A stretch of 64,000 nt of DNA from Phytoseiulus persimilis (Eukaryota > Arthropoda > Arachnida > Mesostigmata > Phytoseiidae): assembly GCA_037576195.1 (NCBI GenBank), contig CM075101.1:28210001-28274000 (forward strand), given 5' to 3'. This document shows, piece after piece, positions 34,662-48,476 of this stretch (its first letter is position 1; each line of letters starts with the position of its first letter). The notes under the pieces are model-generated. The model did not search any database, had not been told where the DNA came from, and was given only the letters and a program-made list of their open reading frames with translations. A program made the translations under genes and the position numbers.

Positions 34662-35174
34662 GGCCCGGAGATTCTTTGACACCAGGAAGAACGAAGCGAG
34701 TGACGGGGGTGGCAGTAGCGGCGGCGTCGGCGAATGGGCAACAGGCGCAGTGGTCAAAGCGGCGCTGAGCCACGACCAGAAGACCTCTGACATCTTCTTG
34801 ATGATCACTTTCGCTAGATTCGCCGAGCTGTGCAAGAGCCGTCCGAGGCGTATCGGCTGAGAAGAAGTCGCTCCGTTCATCCGGTCGCCGGTCCGTCAAT
34901 AAAGGCGTAGGAGTGGCGCACCTCTGTTGTATGAAGTGATTACTACTCCGAATTAGTGATTTGGCGGGCGACCCGACCACCGCACAGCCCGCGCGACTCC
35001 GCCGCGAGAATTCCAAGCCGCAGACGAAGATTTCGATGAAGATGGCGACGATGATGCTGAGCAGACTGGGGCTGAGTTGCAGGATATTCTTCTCCTGCGG
35101 CCGCACCGCTTGTGAGCGGTCGGTGCTCAAACCACCAGAAACGCCAATTCTTAATGAGCGGGGCGAATGCAGCT
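34662..35174 (-). CDS. candidate membrane-protein exons (two exons), unknown family
   Basis: Exon 35174-34981 (acceptor TCCTTGATTCCCAG) and exon 34856-34662 (acceptor GACTTCTTCTCAG; GTAAAC donor at 34661) are open in frames that join in phase 0 through a weak donor (G|GTGGTC). The first has 82% G or C at third positions over its last 50 codons, well above background. It encodes a polar segment followed by a hydrophobic helix (SLLSIIVAIFIEIFVCGLEF) and an Arg-rich stop-transfer-like end (RRSR). The second exon gives a Leu/Lys amphipathic stretch and a proline-rich run. A single-pass or multi-pass membrane protein is likely if the gene is real; I recognise no family and the remaining exons are not found. 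Confidence 0.4.
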
Positions 35175-38100
35175 CTGGGAATCAAGGATAGCGCTCGTGA
35201 ATGTGTTGTTTCAGACCCGGGCTAAACACCAGCGAGCCAATTCGATGACTTGAGCTGCTCGTCCGCAGTCACGTGAGGTTTCGGACTTCTGAGGTGAAAC
35301 GTGATCAGCTCGATGAGCGATCTCAATGATCGGTCAGCCGGCTCCCAGATTCGGGCTCACTACGAATTGACGACACCAGTGCGTTTTACATTAGTCTTTC
35401 CCGAACTCCGAAACGCTCGAGGGGTGAGTCCACATTCACCGCTGAACTTGTCGCAATAGCAAAACAACGCTTTGTTGGCGCTGATCCGTCATCTCATCTT
35501 AGGTAATGTCCAGTGGCAGTACCCTTCGTATTTTCTTTTTCCGTTGTGCTGTCTTCGATGTCGCGGAGCCACTCGTGACAGACGCCACTCAAGTAGCAAG
35601 TTCGGTCCGCCGGAGAAAATTCGAAAAACATCGACTGCTCATAATAGTGCTAAGGAATCCGCTGTCAATGAACTTCATCTCTTGTCTTGTTTCAACTTCC
35701 ATGTTCACCTTTCGCCGACGGCAGCATCGTTTTTGCTTCACCGATTTCTAGTCCTCTAATGGCAATTGTATCACGATAGGTCATCGCTTCAGAACGGAAA
35801 CGGTAATAAATTTAATGGGCTGGTTAGCACAGTAAGCGTCCCAGAATCAAACGAAATTCATGACCTTCTCGATACTGGCAGAGAAAGAAGCATCGATCCA
35901 TGATCGTCATACGTCACAAGGTGCTAATGGCAAGATTGATGATGCAATGGCCCCGCGGGTCGGTTTTCCCGCGCGTGAGCTCTCTCTTCCGGTTGGAGCG
36001 ATCTCTCTTTCTCACCGGGCCTTTTCGTTTGACCCCTCGTTGGGAAATCGTTGTTGTCGGAGTGGTTCAGATAGAGCACCGATCCCAGCAACGAAGACTG
36101 AGCTGCAGAACAACATCCAACAAAAGCGGAACCGCCTCATGACGGATTGTTTAACCGATGACCCCGTTTATCGCAAAATCAATAAAAACACGCAAACTGC
36201 CGAGGCATGCGACAGAGCAATTCCCGAACCGAGCAGCTCAGTGTAATTTATGACGGACACGGCTCAATTTCTTACCGCGATGATGTCAGTTGCTGATGAA
36301 GCCTCAGAATCGGTCTACTTCGCGGGGCCTATGCGGCCATCTGAAAGAGAAATGATTTCTGATCAGTCGATCCGCTGAGGGCTAGTTACCATGTTAAGCC
36401 CTGGGTTTTCTCGCTATGCTGGGGACGGGATGGGAATGTTCACACCCCTGGACGCTCTCCATCGGAAAGACGGCCGAGCTGCTCGAGCGGGTTGCACCGC
36501 ACAACAAAATCCGTGTGGCCACATTGAGTGTGTCCCGAGCGGGAAAACAGTCGGTTTGATGACCTCACTACAGGACAGGTTACCATGGCCGGCGTCATCT
36601 TGGGACAACCGCCTGAGTGGAGCTCTGGTGCCAGAGGCAAACTATTGAGCGATTATCCAACGTTAAAGCCTCGAACCTGTCCGGACTCGATTCCCTGCTG
36701 CTACACACAAACACGCGCGACCTATACAGCTTCCCAAGGAAACGCTCATCGCGGAAATTATTCCCAAGTCTGGTTCGTCGGTGATCGAGAAAGTTTTGGC
36801 TGTTGCGCTCGTGGTTCGTTGATCGAACGGAGAACGTCGCCGATGTTTTCAATGGATTGTGACGACAGCTGAAGTTGTGGTGGCAAAATCATCCCAACAC
36901 TCATCCAAGTGGCCGTATCCAGTCGTTTCCCCAGAGATTGACGCTCAAACGTTCCAAAGTGTCAGAACTGTGCCGAGCCGTTAGCCGTCCATCCGAAAGC
37001 ATGCAGATGGAAAGTGAAGCCGCTCATCATAACGGACAGTGCTCTAGAGCCGTGTTTAGCTGGGTGAACTGGGTTACTCTGAACACAATGCCCTGTCAAA
37101 GGTCGCAGCGGAACACACGGGCGAAGACCAAGAGCCGAACTTCTTGAGCTTCGTCGACTCTCTGCCTACTTCGGTCGACGTGGCCGTTGTCGGCGTTGCT
37201 GTTGGTGCAGTGAACGCAGACGGTTCACTGTTAATGAGCCAGATATACATTATTTATGAATTTGTTCAAAAATGCCTTTGATGAACAATGGGCACAGTGC
37301 AGCAACGACTTTCGTTCGTGGGAATGATTGTGACTGTGCGTAGTACGTGTTATAGCTCTGAACGCTAATTTGCACATGAACCAATCAATGGCTCTCACTG
37401 TCGTTTCGACTCCAACCACTCCTCGATATTGTTCCGTATGTGAGCAGTAACGTCATTAGAATTCAGCTCGGAAGGTGCCAACGATTGCTCGGAGTCAAGT
37501 GACCCGACGCGTACGTAACGGATCTTCTCGTTTGAAGCCGTTCCGTGACAACCCTCGTACCGGCCGAACGGCTCGTTGCCGAGTGCATACGCGAAAAAAA
37601 TATGTCGTCGGCAGTCGCATTGTTGAAGTAGGCCTCCGGGTGTGGCTCGGGAGAGAGAAAAAGAATAAGTATAAGACGAGTTGATGGAACGGCCCCGGCT
37701 CCCGGGCGCGCGACAAACCAACGAGGGTGCGCCACGCCGCACTGGATAAGGACATCAGGTCGATGACGGACGAGATTATGGATTAGAAGCGGTCTCCATA
37801 AAAATTGCTGTCATCACACTTGGACCCTCCTGTTGGGAAACGATCGGACACCTGTTGTCAATCGGGAGGGCAAATGAGAGGCAAAGAGAGTGAACGATCG
37901 GCTCGAGGCAACCGGGTTTCCAGCAAGGATCGGAGCGCGGAATTTAAGATCTTTCAGCAGAAGTTCAGGTTTGATGGAATGGACGACGTCACTCATCGTC
38001 GATCATCAAACCTCGTTTCGCTGAAGTTGCTTACGTAAGGGGCCAATTCCAATAATTGTTCCGGTGAGTCTGACCAGGAGCCGGAATGGATATGCGAAGA

Positions 38101-41100
38101 ACCAGGTAAATGCTTCAAATGACAAGGGAAACAGAAAGCACTCGTCAGAGGCAGCATCGTTTCTTGAGAGACAGATACATCAGCCGCAGCTGCATCTTCT
38201 GTTTTTAGATCGGTTGTCCAGTGTCCAAATGATGGTTTTGAATCGATCTTCGACAGAAGTCGATCGATCCGCGATTTGTGCTCCTTTCAGACTCTTCGCT
38301 CGGTTGTGTTTCTTGGACAGAACAGAGCCTCAGACGCGTTGGGCAATCACTGCCAGCAGAAACTTGGAAAACGTCCGGGAGAAGCACCGAGACGACGGAA
38401 CACAAAGAAACTTGATATCCTCAGGACCCATAATGGAGGCAATTCGTCGAACGATCTGCATCGGCGCCAGTCGCCGTGTCGTACAGGAAACATGTTCTTG
38501 AAGCTCAGCTGAAACGGCGTGCTCAAAAGGTGTCCCTCGTTTTGTGAACTTTTTCTCCCTTCGAATCGCCTGTTTCCCTCTACGAACTCCTCTCTCTCTC
38601 CGGACTTCCACGACGCGACGGAAGCCGATGTAAGAGATCTAGCTACGATGTTCGAAAAGTGAGAACAGCAATCGTTCCTGATCAGGATCCTCGACTGACA
38701 CCGTAACCTAGACGTATGTAGTGCATTCTTCGTCGGAAATTCCCTCATACGTCGTTCCTGATTGACCACAATTATTTGGAAAAGAACAATGGTTCGCTAA
38801 GCCTGATCGGACAGTTGAGGTGTACTTGCGAAATCCTTATAACTGATTACAAGTGTACCTGCGACTGACCGCATGGTCTGTCGTCTTTGTTGGCGGGGGG
38901 AAGAAAATGGAAATGAAGGCTGCGGTAGATATCGATCGTTTATGCCTGACGCAGCCATCGTTGGTCTGCGCACAAATACCGTAACGAACCCATGTCAAAA
39001 CCCAGTGAGGAATAAGTTGCACAGAAGACGAAAATTTATCCACCTTGATGCTCAAAGAGATCTGTTTGTCGCCCCGACGGAGGGTTCCGCCCGGACTGCC
39101 AGGGTCAGATATATTTTTTTTTCTCGCAAATCTTTCATCTTCGACGCGAAACCACGGTGGCCTTTGTACTGGGAATGCCGCCCTCCGTATTCGTGCCCGT
39201 ATCTCAGTGCCGCTTCAATGGGGGAAAGTTTCCGCATGGTCGAAAGTTCCATCATAAATGTATCGTCTTCAAAGATTTTTTCTCAACACAGTCTCTCCGA
39301 GGAAGCTGTGCGCGTATCTCTCTCGGAGTTTTCCGTGAGCCTGGGAGCGCTTCCGGCGGCTTACCTCAAGAGTCGGCCGGCGCTCGTTCCGGACTTGATC
39401 GGATTCTGAATCGATTTAGAGTCAATCGAAAAGCGTTCGTGTCGATTAAGGTTCTCACGAAGTTCAGTTAGTGTGAATAAACTCACTTCCCTGATTTAGT
39501 CTGCGCTACAGAAACTCGCAATTCAGATATCACGACTTGACAGCAAGAGCGATCAGCGGCCAACTCCGGATTTCTGCAAAGGACTGCCCGGTGCGGTAGG
39601 GTCTGAATACCTTTGTCGCGGCTTCTGTGCGGAATCGGACCTGGCGGAATGATACGTTCCCCGTCGAAAGGCTCGTTCGTTCGTGACAGCTCGGCGCGGA
39701 TGTATGTAGTGATGGATAGATCAGCGGGTTGATGGATGGACACAGGAATGCATCGAGGGGTGAACGGAAGAAAATAAATGCACAAATCGTTACTTCCGAA
39801 GAGCAAAGCGCTGGACGATTCCGGCTCTGTATCCAGTGGAGTGTCTAATCTGTCGATTACTGGGCATCAAATCCGATGCTCCGAAAACCAAAGTGCCAGG
39901 ACATGGATCGATTCGGAGACAAATCTCATGATGGAGTCTCTGAAACCTCTCCCGCTTATTCCTGATGAGCTTCGGGCGTGGAGTCGACGCTTGAGATGGT
40001 CCAGGAGGGCCAGGGACGAAACTTGTGAGAAGAGATCTGTCAAGAACACGAAGCCGAAAAAGTATGCGAACCGAAGTTGGATGGGTCGTCTGTGGGAGGC
40101 TCACGTCATGGAAGATGTCATCCGAGCGTACTGTATACGGCGGCCCTGTGAACCAAGAACATATGTCGAGGCGGCTGGCGCTGCATATCAGCGATTGCGC
40201 TAAGGACGTATCGTCGCAATGACAGAATCACAACCCGCTCCGTCGGAGGAATCTTTAGTTATCAAAACACCACAAAAGCTCATGCTCAGACCGATCCTTA
40301 ATCGAGTCAGTGTCACGCGTCAGGGGCCCCGCGATGATTCTGAGAAATTTCAGAGTTTTCTCTCGCTGTTTTTCCCGGATAGAATCATCCGATCGGAACG
40401 TTTCTTCATGATGGAAAGTCTAAATCGTCCGCATCCGATAGGTTATTGTAGGCTCGAGCGAAGTCAACGCGTGTTCCAACAGATGGATGGTCGATCAGTC
40501 GGCGGTCACTTGCTCGACAGACCATCGGACGGTCAGGTTCATACAGCCCAAAGAAGTACTTTGCATCAGTGCGGCCTCAGTTCCGATGGTCGTTCGCGGC
40601 CGGACTGTGGAGTGATGTAAAAATGTCACTCACATCGATTGGTTCTCATGCTGTCACGTCCAAGGTGGACTGCCATCTTCCATGAATGAATCAACGAGCA
40701 GATGAATGAGCGGATCGAGCGACACCTAGCTCTAGACAACAGTCACTTGGTCTTGGATGAGCAATCGGATGAGCCACAGAAGCACTGGTTGCCGGGAAAA
40801 ACTCTTTTTGAGACAAAAACGGAGCCGGCCGTATCCCGCTTGACCCCCCGTCCCTCCTCCAGCACCCATCCCATTCCCGAAAAGAGTCTGGGCGTCACCT
40901 ACACGACCGTAACCAAGTTTCCTCTTCACATTCTGTCACAAGTCGCAATTACGAAGGATTATATAATGATAATGGTGCAGATGCAGTTTTGGGTCGACGT
41001 TGTCCCACGCCGGTCGGCTCATCTGACCAATCCTTCCGAGAAACCACTGGAGGCTCATTGAGACGGAGCTCGGAACCACTTGATTCATTCCGTACGATTT

Positions 41101-42170
41101 TGAGTGAGCAGGAGACTTGCCAGCGAGGGAACAAAAGAAACGGGTCCCCGTACCGATGGCGACACGGGTTTGCTCTCTCCCAGCGACTCAACTCTGCACT
41201 GGAATCTCGTCTTGTGTGGACTCGTGATTCAGTCGCAGAAGCGTGAGAACTCTCAACTTAACGGAATGAATCCAAACTTTTTTCCGAGTTTTTCCCCTTT
41301 GTTCTCGAACGCTGTCCGCAACACTAGCCATCATTCAAGACCGCAGACGAAGCGGTTTCACGTACCCGTCGGTCCGCTGACGGTGATGTGGCCTTAGGGA
41401 GTTCAGCGCGTAACGGAACCTCGAAGTGCACGAACTCTGTCGCGAATTCAATCCAAAGGCACTCGATACGTGGCTCCCGCTCTACCTGAGAAACGTTCTC
41501 AAGGACGAAGCACCCGCAAACGGCGAGCGGCCTTCAGGATGAAGAATGGGGACACGCCAAAAAAAAGGAACCAACGCCCTAAAACGATTCGTTCGCGTTG
41601 TGTTCACATAAGAATAAATTCAAACGTGTTCCGTGCTCTGCTCAAAAGATCCCGGCTCGTTTCTCTCAGGGGCCTAACCTCTAGAAACTCTTTCAGGGGC
41701 CTCGATTTACGATTGAGCCGTTCTTCTTCTTTTCCCACTTTCGAAAACAGAGGAGAACAACAGAGAGAAAAACATACGAAACGAACCGGAGATAATCACT
41801 TAACGGCGGAATGTCGGGTTTTCTGTCGAGGATTCAGCTCCAAGCGTATTGCGATAAATTATCGATTCGCTTTGTGAGAATACGCAACCACAAAAAATCT
41901 GTCAGTCACGTTCGCTTTGGCGGCACATCTCCAACGATCGTATCAGCCGCCTCTCGTCTTTCCGTTGATCCGGCCAACCATTGATGAAATCCTTACTTCT
42001 ACAGACTCGCCGTATTGAAGGAATCGATACAGCCCTACTCTTCTGTTCTTAATCGTCTCCAACGTTATTTTTCGATGAAATGAACCACGATTCCGACCGT
42101 TTCTGAGCAAGCTCGTCAATGCAGTAAACGCTATTCGCCGTGAACCAGAAGACAAGGATGAGGACAGTTT
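35175..42170. other. no reliable gene; several unsupported open frames
   Basis: Two head-to-tail plus-strand frames with ATG starts (39778-40203, 141 aa, strongly basic; 40219-40620, 133 aa) are separated by 15 bases but their lengths are within chance expectation. A minus-strand open segment ends at a GTGAGT donor near 39484, and another at AG|GTAAGC near 39366. No domain is recognisable in any of them. Confidence 0.35.
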
Positions 42171-42207
42171 GGGAGGGGCGGGGGTGAGGGGGTGAGGGGG
42201 GGGGGAA
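42171..42207 (+). other. G-rich run, potential G-quadruplex
   Basis: Successive runs of four or more G (GGGAGGGG, GGGGG, GGGGG, then ten G) occur within 37 bases on the plus strand, enough for a four-tract quadruplex with short loops. Non-coding surroundings. Confidence 0.75.
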
Positions 42208-45200
42208 TCGAAATATCTGATCTTGAATCCACCAAGTCATCTCTGTTGAGGGTGGAAGTTTTCGTTGATTTTCTCCCTGCGGTTCGAATGTCACGAACAT
42301 ACTGCGCGCACTGATCACTCCTTCAAAGAGGTCGTCGACAAGCGCCCGCTAACGGCTCGATTGCTAACAGTAGTGCGTGCCGCCACTGATATTAAGCAGC
42401 AAGGTTGTCATCCATCGGCAGTTGTTGCGAAAACTTCCCGATCGCTTTGTCTTCTGTGAACGAGCGAGCGTCATTCTGTCCGTCCCCAAACCGTTAGTCT
42501 GGCAGGCCCCTCGTCGGCGTCCAGCTTGGTCTGCCTGCTGCGTGTGTGGCAGGAACGATCGCTGGCGTCGAGAGGCTGCTCCAAGGAAAACATCCCGTAG
42601 GGGAGAGCTTGCAGCTCTCCTGTACCTTTGTGCAGAGAACTTCGTTGCCATGTTGTACAAGAGCCCGCGTGGGACACCAGAAGTCCAACGCAACCATCGA
42701 AGACCCTTGAGGGATCCATTCGCACGAAGCAGTTACGATTGCTGACGGAGACCGAAATGGAAAGTGGATCGCATCGCGGGCCTTATTCGCATATTCACTG
42801 AAGGCGAAACTATTCCGACCCGAATCCCATTCTTTTGATTCAAACAAGTTACGAAGAGCAGCGGAGGGGTAACGAGAAAATGTTGATAGTCCGTGCCCTC
42901 GAGCGTTAGTCAACTTCGGCAGTTCAAGAACGTTTCCAGGTAGAAGATGTCTGCGCGTCGGACGAAGACGGGATAAGTTTCGGCTTAATGCAAGCTCGCT
43001 GGGAAATTACTAGCCGAAAATAACCAGCGATCAATGCTGCAAAGTAATGGTAGGATGGATCGATGGAAGAAGAATGGGAAGATGGGTGAACAAACGAGTG
43101 GAAACAGACGCGGGTTCAAAAGGAAAGTTTTAGAAACCGCCGTAGTCTTGCGGCTGTGTAAAATCCGCTGTGGGGCCCGTCTGTTGTCACTAGCCGGTTG
43201 TGTTCGGAGCTGACGATTGGGCGCCGCTCAGGAGCTAAGTCCCTACAACGAAGCCGACAGACAGACATAATAACGACAGGCGAGATAATAAAAGCTGCCA
43301 AAACACTCCCGAAATAGACAGAAGAGGCAAAAAAGAGTCATAGGCTGGAATATTTTTGGTTGAGGTTCTAATAAATCTGCGATTCGTTTCTCAATGGCGA
43401 GCGGGGGAAACGGAGGAACGACGAGAAGATTCTCGGCCGATGTTCATTCCAGATTCGAGTCGCTCATCTGAGAACAAAGCCCGGAATGTGTTCTGCCCGT
43501 CCGGTCCATGTTCCTATCGCAGCAGCGTGCCTCGTCGGAAGAATTCCCCGTCTGAACGACCGTTGGTCGCCTTCGCGCATGCGAGTTCTTCAATTTCTTG
43601 CCGTTTTTCTATTCCCACCTCAACCCATTGAAAACGCACGGAACAGAAATCGGCGCGATGTCACAGAAGTTCAGGCTCCACCGCAGTCGCAGCGATCTTC
43701 TGACCACTCCAGTTACCGTTCCCGGCATACCGTTCCATGCGTCGCAGCGTTTAATTGCTCATTTCCTCTATCAAGCGAATGCGGCTCCTTGTGTGCAGAC
43801 TCTTTTGACTGATTCACAAAAGGTTATCGGGGTATGCTCGCGTATCTGACGCTCTTCCGTGATCTTCTCTAGAGTCTTCTCAGGGCATCGCTTAGCCATG
43901 GTTTGATCAAATAAATATGATTCGCGCTGGCAGTGTCGCACGCTGAACATGAACGTTCATCAGTCGAACATACATCGTACCACCAGTGAGGTGTTTCGGT
44001 GGTGTTGTTAAAGTTTTTTCAAGCACAACGACGCAGAAGGAAGAGCTTGATGAAGTTATTCGCCGAATCTTATTCTAGTCCAGTCAGCTATCGGATCGTT
44101 CAAACGAGAATTGGTTTTAGAAGCCGCACATAATTCACCAGAACGATCTATATAGCTTCGCCCGTCCAAACAGTGGACAACAACTGTGACTGCTTGACCA
44201 ATCCGACCGCGATAAGCCTTTTCAGCGATACGGGGATTGGCGAGAACTTGAAGCTCAAATGCGAGCCTTTCTCCAAAATCGAAGCCTCAGATCATCCGCT
44301 GCCTATTCCGTTAACTCGCTGTTCTCCTCCTCTCTAAAAAGCTTTTAGGAAATCAGGGAGAATGAGACGGTCGATTCTCCAACATTTTGGTGTTGAATGC
44401 TTGAGCTCCTCTGTCCCCAGGCAACGAAGGGAGCGGAGAAAAGCCTCCGTAAACCAAGAGATCGCAACTGAAATCGTTGTTCCAAAACAGCTGAAGGCTG
44501 GGATGGGTCTCAGAACCCCGTTCGGGCGCTCAGTGTCTTGGTGAGAATATTTCTGCTGGGTTCTTTCCTTCCTTCGGAAGAGCCGTTTCCAACTCGGATT
44601 CGGCTGAATTTGAGACTTTGTGGTTCCCACCGACTTCTGTCATATGGGAAGGCTGGCCGGCCAGCTTGCGGCCGCGGAGACGGAATAAACAACAGGCTTG
44701 GCTCGAAGATAACTCCCATGATCTTCTGGCAGACATCTGATAACATACCGATAAAACGTTAGTTTCCATCTGCTTCCACACTTTCGCTGCTAGCCCATTT
44801 TCTCGGAAGAGCTCCGTGGGTGCGCATCGTTGCGAATTGCTGCATGCGCTCTATCGAGACAAATAAAACTATCTGAGCAGAATCGTCTTGTCTCGACCAT
44901 CGGCGCCAGGGTCATCGAGCCAACATCCAACATTGTGACATTTGGACAACTGATTTGTTTACTGCGCGCAAAATTTCTCGCTTGTGAGCTGGCCCTGAGC
45001 GAGAATCAAGCAATGATTCGAATCTGTCTGACAAGACGTTCCGTAGCCCCAGCGACATTGCATGCTGAAAAAGTGCATTCGGGATGAGCTGCATCATCGC
45101 GAGATGGATTCTTTGACGATCTGAGAGGATCCGACGCTTATAGCGGCGGCGGTCCTGGCAGCAACGCATTCGCAGCCCAAAAAAACTGAACAAATGAATC

Positions 45201-46596
45201 TTCCGCTTCTTCCACTTCTCCCGGGTCAACCAGGCGGTTCGTGACAATATAACGGAGACGACAACTTCATAAAAGTACCTTGGTCGGTTGGTTAGTCGCA
45301 CGAGCGGGCAGACGGGCGGGCGGCCGGGCGTTCCGGCCCTCGCTAGACGGCTGGACGAACAGCGCCTCAATTACTCGACGCCAGTGGAGGGGTCATCGTC
45401 AATATTTACTTCGCACCCTTGGCATTCGGAAGCCATGTAAAAAAACTTCCACGAAAAGGTGTGCTCGGAGCTACCATTGGTTCAATAGGGTTCACCGGAA
45501 TCAGTTTAACCCGTCGTACTACGCTGTCATTGATGTCTGGTCTACCGACTTGAAGACGCTCAACCGGAAATCTTCTTGCGAGAATCATCTGAGTGTGAAC
45601 GACGAGGATCCATGCATGGATAACGGAGAATGTCCCCTTTTCTCTAGAGAACGAAGCCAGATATTCGCTTCCCACGCCTGAACATCGTGTTTTTGATAGC
45701 GTGAATGAGACTTCCAGATCGGATTTCAACATCGAATTTACGATTTTTCGAAACAAAAAACGCGCGTTGGAAAGCAATGTTATCATATCAGGGGATTCTC
45801 GCGCGTCCAATGACGGTGGCCACCGGTCGTAAAGCTGTAGTGAAAGAAAGAAAACTTCGCCCAACATTCAATCGATGGTATACGTTCGAGAATGGACGGT
45901 TTTCAGAGGGAAACTCAGATAAATTCTCGAATAGCGCAAATATTCCAGCGTTGACACCGTAGTAACGTCTGCGAGGACAGAGTCAGCATGATTTCAATCC
46001 ATCTCGCTCATTGTCATCTTGACCGCCTTCTTGCGAAGGTGATGTAGTCGTCGAGGAACACTCTAGTTCTGGCTAGTTCAGTGTCTGGATTGAAACAATT
46101 GCCTTAGCAGCTTTTGGTGCATTGTGACACAGATTCTTTGTTTGAGTAAGCGTGTGCTGTCCGTAATGGGGGAAGTTGATCAAAACGCTAAGCACTGAGA
46201 CGTGCTCTCTCCCGGAGCCATCTTCCAGAAACTGGGCTCGGAGAAAGTAAAACACGTGGGAAAACTCGGCGGGAAATCATTCCAAGAGCGTGCCTGGATG
46301 ATCGGTGCATCAACACGTTATTTTCCCCGGGTGGAAATCTTCCTCTCTTTAGCGACTAGAACTTCGCGGCCCCCCGTTGCGATAGAACTGGTGGATGTTC
46401 ATCTTATGGAAAGCTGCTTGAAGTTCTAAACGAATGCTTCGAGGGAGATTGGCAGAGGCATTTCAAGCACCGACAACAAGCACTTATATTTCGAATACTT
46501 TTATACGTATATATGTGGCGAGCGAAAGGATTGGGCTCCAAAGCTATTTGTCTCATGGGAAGGTGATCTGTTTCCATGACTTTGAATTGCTTTCAG
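42208..46596. other. non-coding or unresolved
   Basis: Apart from the G-rich run and hairpin at its left edge, no supported gene. A plus-strand ATG frame (44362) ends at a GTGAGA donor at 44542, but the only nearby acceptor creates a stop at the junction. Low-complexity GGTC/GGCG repeats near 45280-45330. Confidence 0.35.
42602..42620. repeat. 8-bp perfect hairpin
   Basis: GGAGAGCT-TGC-AGCTCTCC; short, but fully paired. Confidence 0.8.
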
Positions 46597-46814
46597 GCCT
46601 GGAGGGAAAGCACTCTGACTGGGGAAGATTCCCGATGACGATGTCGCTAGAGGCCGATTTCCTCTCTTGGTTCACTTCCCACGAGGCCGACCTTCGATCA
46701 TGGAATCCTCGATCGAATCTCTCGAGTTCAAGAAGTCAACTTGCTGACCATCACTCCGGAAAGAACAGAAAACAATCAAATCGTGAGAAACGCTCCGAAA
46801 CAATTCACTTATAA
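46597..46814 (+). CDS. candidate terminal exon, unknown protein
   Basis: Follows the acceptor TTGAATTGCTTTCAG and stays open 71 codons to a TAA at 46812-46814. The first 31 codons have about three quarters G or C at third positions; the tail is Ser/Lys/Arg-rich. No domain recognised, upstream exons unknown, and no clear poly(A) signal follows. Confidence 0.22.
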
Positions 46815-48284
46815 GAGCGCGGCGTGACCGAATGAAAAAAGTGGACACACAAGTCAATGCACTCCGCAACATTCTGTCATTGGTTCTTCGAATATCTGAG
46901 CGATTACGATGGGAAGATCGGGACGGATGGAAGAAGAGACGATTCCGACCTATGGCTCGTACGATAGCATTATTACGAAAGCTTGGAACAAAAGCGAAGG
47001 AACCAGAATCATTGTTGCAAAAAGTTCCACCCGTTTCATCTCGTCTCAGTTCCCGTCCGCGGCGCGCAGCTTCTCCGGTCGGAGCTCCTTTTTTTGGTCG
47101 AATTCACGGCTGAATTCAAAATGGTGGTCCAGCTGATACATCCGTCCGCTTCACGTCAACTGATTTCACAAGCACGACTACCAGAGGCACCGAACACACC
47201 GACTGTCGACAGAGTGAAGAACACTGCGATCTGTCCTTCTTGCCTCTGATGAGCAACCGCCTCGTGGGTTGGAGCGAGCGCCTTGAAGACTCACGTCATT
47301 AGCGGTCAGTGTTTGATCAGTGTCGCCGTTCAGCATTAGTTTTCTTTGCATGCGGTGGGCTTACGCTAGGTACTGGCAACAATCAGTTTCAGCTACTCGG
47401 GCGCTCCGTCGGCTGGTATCACAACCCCTGGTGGATTCCAATGTGATGACGACGCCCGGCTGATGGACGCGTCCAGGAAGTAAGCCCGGCGAGAAGTCAG
47501 GAGCCAGTTCCAGTGTGATTGGCCTTTAGCACTGACCAATATTCACCGGGAAGTGTCACAGATTGTCGATGATCACACTGTTCGCGCCGAGGAGCTCCGC
47601 AGTATATAGCCCTTCCAAAATTGCTGTCACCGAGCACTTCTCCAAACAGATTCCTCCATCCGCCGAAACTCTGTTCTTTGCTCCGGTCGGACCCGAAACT
47701 AGGAGATCCATTTCGTATCGTCAAAGCAAGCGGTCACCGGAACGACCGCTTTGCAGAAGCTTTTTTCCCTGAAAGGAGCCTCCAGAAGATATGGAAACTC
47801 CTCCCACCTTGAGGAGAAGTGAGAAAAAAAAACGAGAAAAATAGGAACAGGCGTCTAGTGGGGACCACACAACGATTTGACATCGGCTTCGAGACGACCG
47901 GTTACCAACCCTGAGACGAATGCAAAGCACTGGACGGCCCCTGTCTGTCAGTCACTCAGGGCCTATGATCGACACGCTACGACACATCGGTACGAAATAC
48001 TGTAATTCCTTCTGCGAAGTTGAATCTATCGAGGTGCTCTGGCGCTTCGATAAACAACAGGTCAGCGCCCAAGCATGGGAGTTCGGCATCAGAGAACGGA
48101 AGCATACACGTCGCACAGCTGGATGCCCTGTGCATGGGGTGAAACAATGAATGAAGGGATCTTTTGTTGTTTGCATCGTAAGATCTATCTATCGAAATCG
48201 CACTCCCGTGAATCTGAACTGCCTCCGGATATGCTGTGCATATTCTCGAGACCTACCATCATGAGCTCGTTTGCATTGCGGGCG

Positions 48285-48314
48285 CTCTTAGCCTGGAGGA
48301 CTCCAGGCTAAGAG
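48285..48314. repeat. 14-bp perfect hairpin with 2-base loop
   Basis: CTCTTAGCCTGGAG then GA then CTCCAGGCTAAGAG. The longest perfect short-loop inverted repeat I found; it lies 73 bases upstream of the TATA box at 48387. Confidence 0.9.
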
Positions 48315-48386
48315 TCCCAAGATGTCTCCCACAGACACTGGCATTCGTGTCCGAGCGTCCCCGTCAGAAGAGGAAAAAGTTACGCG

Positions 48387-48394
48387 TATATAAA
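48387..48394 (+). promoter_or_regulatory. TATA box for the small secreted-peptide gene
   Basis: TATATAAAAAAG; about 30 bases downstream TTCACC (about 48416) could be the initiator. The first ATG after that is the start of the 52-aa frame at 48477. Confidence 0.45.
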
Positions 48395-48476
48395 AAAGAA
48401 GTTTAGACTTTTTGTTCACCCAGGCCGACTCGTTTCGCGTGGTTCACGTCACTGATCAGAATCTCATTTCAGCATC

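Noticed and set aside
39778-40620. Two adjacent ATG frames (141 and 133 aa), 15 bases apart, looking like a bicistronic unit
   Set aside because: Lengths are within chance expectation, no motifs, no promoter or poly(A) support.
40510-40680. Minus-strand ATG exon with GTGAGT donor (40633) and a nearby acceptor joining in phase
   Set aside because: The implied intron is only 29 bases, too short to splice.
44362-44740. Plus-strand ATG frame ending at a GTGAGA donor, followed by an open segment after a pyrimidine tract
   Set aside because: The junction itself would create a TGA stop codon.
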